From Bacteroidales bacterium (GTDB taxonomy: Bacteria > Bacteroidota > Bacteroidia > Bacteroidales > UBA1402), in NCBI GenBank assembly GCA_021373135.1, contig JAJFTH010000003.1:62001-126000 (forward strand): DNA of 64,000 nucleotides, read 5' to 3'. Of the stretch, positions 62,757-64,000 are shown piece by piece (the stretch's first letter is position 1; each line of letters begins with the position of its first letter). The position numbers were made by a program, and so were the translations under genes. The notes beneath the pieces were generated by a model. The model did no database searches. It was not told the DNA's origin and saw nothing but the letters and a program-made list of their open reading frames with translations.

Positions 62757-64000
62757 ATGACAACTAAAAGAGTGTACACCTTTGGTAATGGTAAAGCTGA
62801 AGGAAAAGCTTCCATGAAAAATTTACTTGGCGGAAAGGGTGCCAACTTGGCAGAAATGAATTTAATAGGCGTTCCGGTACCTCCAGGATTTACTATTACA
62901 ACAGATGTCTGTACGGAATACTTTGAATTGGGTAAAGACAATGTGGTCTCTTTGCTGAAATCAGATGTTGAAGCAGCGATAAAAGGTGTTGAAATATTGA
63001 TGAATTCAAAATTTGGAGATGTTGAAAATCCTTTGTTGGTTTCTGTTCGCTCAGGTGCCCGCGCATCTATGCCGGGTATGATGGACACTATTCTCAATTT
63101 AGGTTTGAACGATCAAGTTGTTGAAGGCTTGATCCGTAAAACCGGAAATGCCCGTTTTGTTTGGGACTCCTATCGACGTTTTGTACAGATGTACGGAGAT
63201 GTGGTGTTAGGCATGAAACCAGCCAATAAAAATGATATCGATCCCTTTGAAAAAATTATCGAACGTATCAAAAAAGAAAAAAGCATCAAACTTGATACGG
63301 AGTTATCGGTTGAAGATTTGAAAAAATTAGTGACCCTCTTTAAAGCAGCCGTAAAAAGCCAGACAGGAAAAGATTTCCCCGAAAAATCGTACGATCAGTT
63401 ATGGGGTGCCATTTGTGCCGTATTTGACAGTTGGATGAACGATAGAGCCATATTATATCGCAAAATGGAAGGTATTCCTGCCGAATGGGGTACGGCTGTG
63501 ACCGTTCAAGCTATGGTATTTGGAAATATGGGGGACACTTCTGCCACTGGAGTCTGCTTCTCTCGTGACGCTGCTACAGGTGAGGACATCTTTATGGGTG
63601 AATACCTCATCAATGCACAAGGTGAAGATGTTGTGGCAGGTATCCGTACCCCCCAACAGATTACAAAAGAAGGTTCGCAACGATGGGCAAAGTTAGCCGG
63701 CATCAGCGAAAAAGACCGTTTTGAAAAATATCCTTCCATGGAAGAAGCCATGCCGAAGATTTTTAAAGAACTCAATTCCATTCAGGAAAAGCTGGAAAAT
63801 CACTATAAAGATATGCAGGACATGGAATTTACCGTACAAGAAGGTAAACTTTGGTTCTTGCAGACCCGTAACGGCAAACGTACAGGTTCAGCCATGGTCA
63901 AAATAGCCATGGATATGCTGCATCAAGGCTTTATTGATGAAAAGACAGCAGTCTTACGCGTGGAACCCAATAAGCTGGACGAATTGCTTCACCCTGTATT
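62757..64000 (+). CDS. ppdK: Pyruvate phosphate dikinase, N-terminal part
   Basis: The frame is open from ATG 62757 to the end of the window, about 414 codons of roughly 900. It starts [16 protein letters not shown] and has [12 protein letters not shown] (nucleotide-binding start), [33 protein letters not shown] and [11 protein letters not shown], all diagnostic of PPDK. The catalytic His and the PEP domain lie beyond the window. It interconverts PEP + AMP + PPi with pyruvate + ATP + Pi. It fits with PPi-PFK in a PPi-linked glycolysis. Confidence 0.96.
   Translation, partial: MTTKRVYTFGNGKAEGKASMKNLLGGKGANLAEMNLIGVPVPPGFTITTDVCTEYFELGKDNVVSLLKSDVEAAIKGVEILMNSKFGDVENPLLVSVRSGARASMPGMMDTILNLGLNDQVVEGLIRKTGNARFVWDSYRRFVQMYGDVVLGMKPANKNDIDPFEKIIERIKKEKSIKLDTELSVEDLKKLVTLFKAAVKSQTGKDFPEKSYDQLWGAICAVFDSWMNDRAILYRKMEGIPAEWGTAVTVQAMVFGNMGDTSATGVCFSRDAATGEDIFMGEYLINAQGEDVVAGIRTPQQITKEGSQRWAKLAGISEKDRFEKYPSMEEAMPKIFKELNSIQEKLENHYKDMQDMEFTVQEGKLWFLQTRNGKRTGSAMVKIAMDMLHQGFIDEKTAVLRVEPNKLDELLHPV

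Noticed and set aside
62729..63097. 122-codon open frame on the minus strand
   Set aside because: It is antisense to the start of ppdK, which has clear PPDK motifs, and spans the ppdK leader.

Overview
This window looks like part of a Bacteroidales (Bacteroidota) chromosome at about 40-43 % GC. The evidence is a SusR/SusC/SusD/SusE-type polysaccharide-utilization locus (PUL), type A and type B type IX secretion C-terminal domains, several Bacteroidota-restricted families (DUF4835, DUF4293, the GGGtGRT protein, the lineage form of RpoZ), a PPi-dependent phosphofructokinase, and about twenty intergenic TAnnTTTG boxes of the Bacteroides -7 type. I cannot fix the genus from sequence alone. No rRNA, tRNA, CRISPR array or intact insertion sequence was seen.

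Layout. 1-143 is the tail of a T9SS-secreted protein, followed by a gene-poor stretch with a perfect 17-bp hairpin. 0.6-8.7 kb carries asnB, pyrG, a NifU-like scaffold paired with the uncharacterised GGGtGRT protein, two small proteins and PPi-dependent phosphofructokinase. 8.8-21.3 kb is a PUL on the minus strand: SusR-like regulator, SusC, SusD, SusE-like glycan-binding lipoprotein, a GH66 endo-dextranase and a large six-hairpin glycosidase lipoprotein. The order matches the known dextran PUL of B. thetaiotaomicron, but the six-hairpin enzyme sits where a GH31 glucosidase would be expected. 21.3-40.4 kb is mostly housekeeping and envelope genes: prmA, a Tyr/Ser-rich exported protein, a FadL-like barrel, uvrB, a phenylacetate-CoA ligase/ACT pair, bamD-rpoZ-DUF4293, a PorT-like barrel with a LysM/binding-fold protein, a type B T9SS protein, a lytic transglycosylase, uvrA and an Uup-type ABC-F ATPase.

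40.5-50.6 kb is a surface-glycan region of short, alternately oriented operons: Wzx flippase, two FdtA-like cupins, kdsB, a sugar aminotransferase, four GT2-like transferases, and a GT6-GT11 pair. GT11 enzymes are typically alpha-1,2-fucosyltransferases, and GT6 enzymes are homologues of the human ABO transferases. Side by side in one overlapping operon they predict a histo-blood-group A/B-like cap on a surface glycan. This is the most striking system in the window.

50.7-64.0 kb returns to core functions: murB, an MBL hydrolase, dnaN, an epsilon-like exonuclease, coaBC, DUF4835, recN, rlmB, a putative manganese exporter, ridA, rlmD and the 5' two fifths or so of pyruvate phosphate dikinase. 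PPi-PFK and PPDK together suggest PPi-linked glycolysis.

Starts were often moved downstream of the longest reading frame. The choice rests on signal peptides, on conserved family N-termini, and on TAnnTTTG boxes that lie inside the over-long version.
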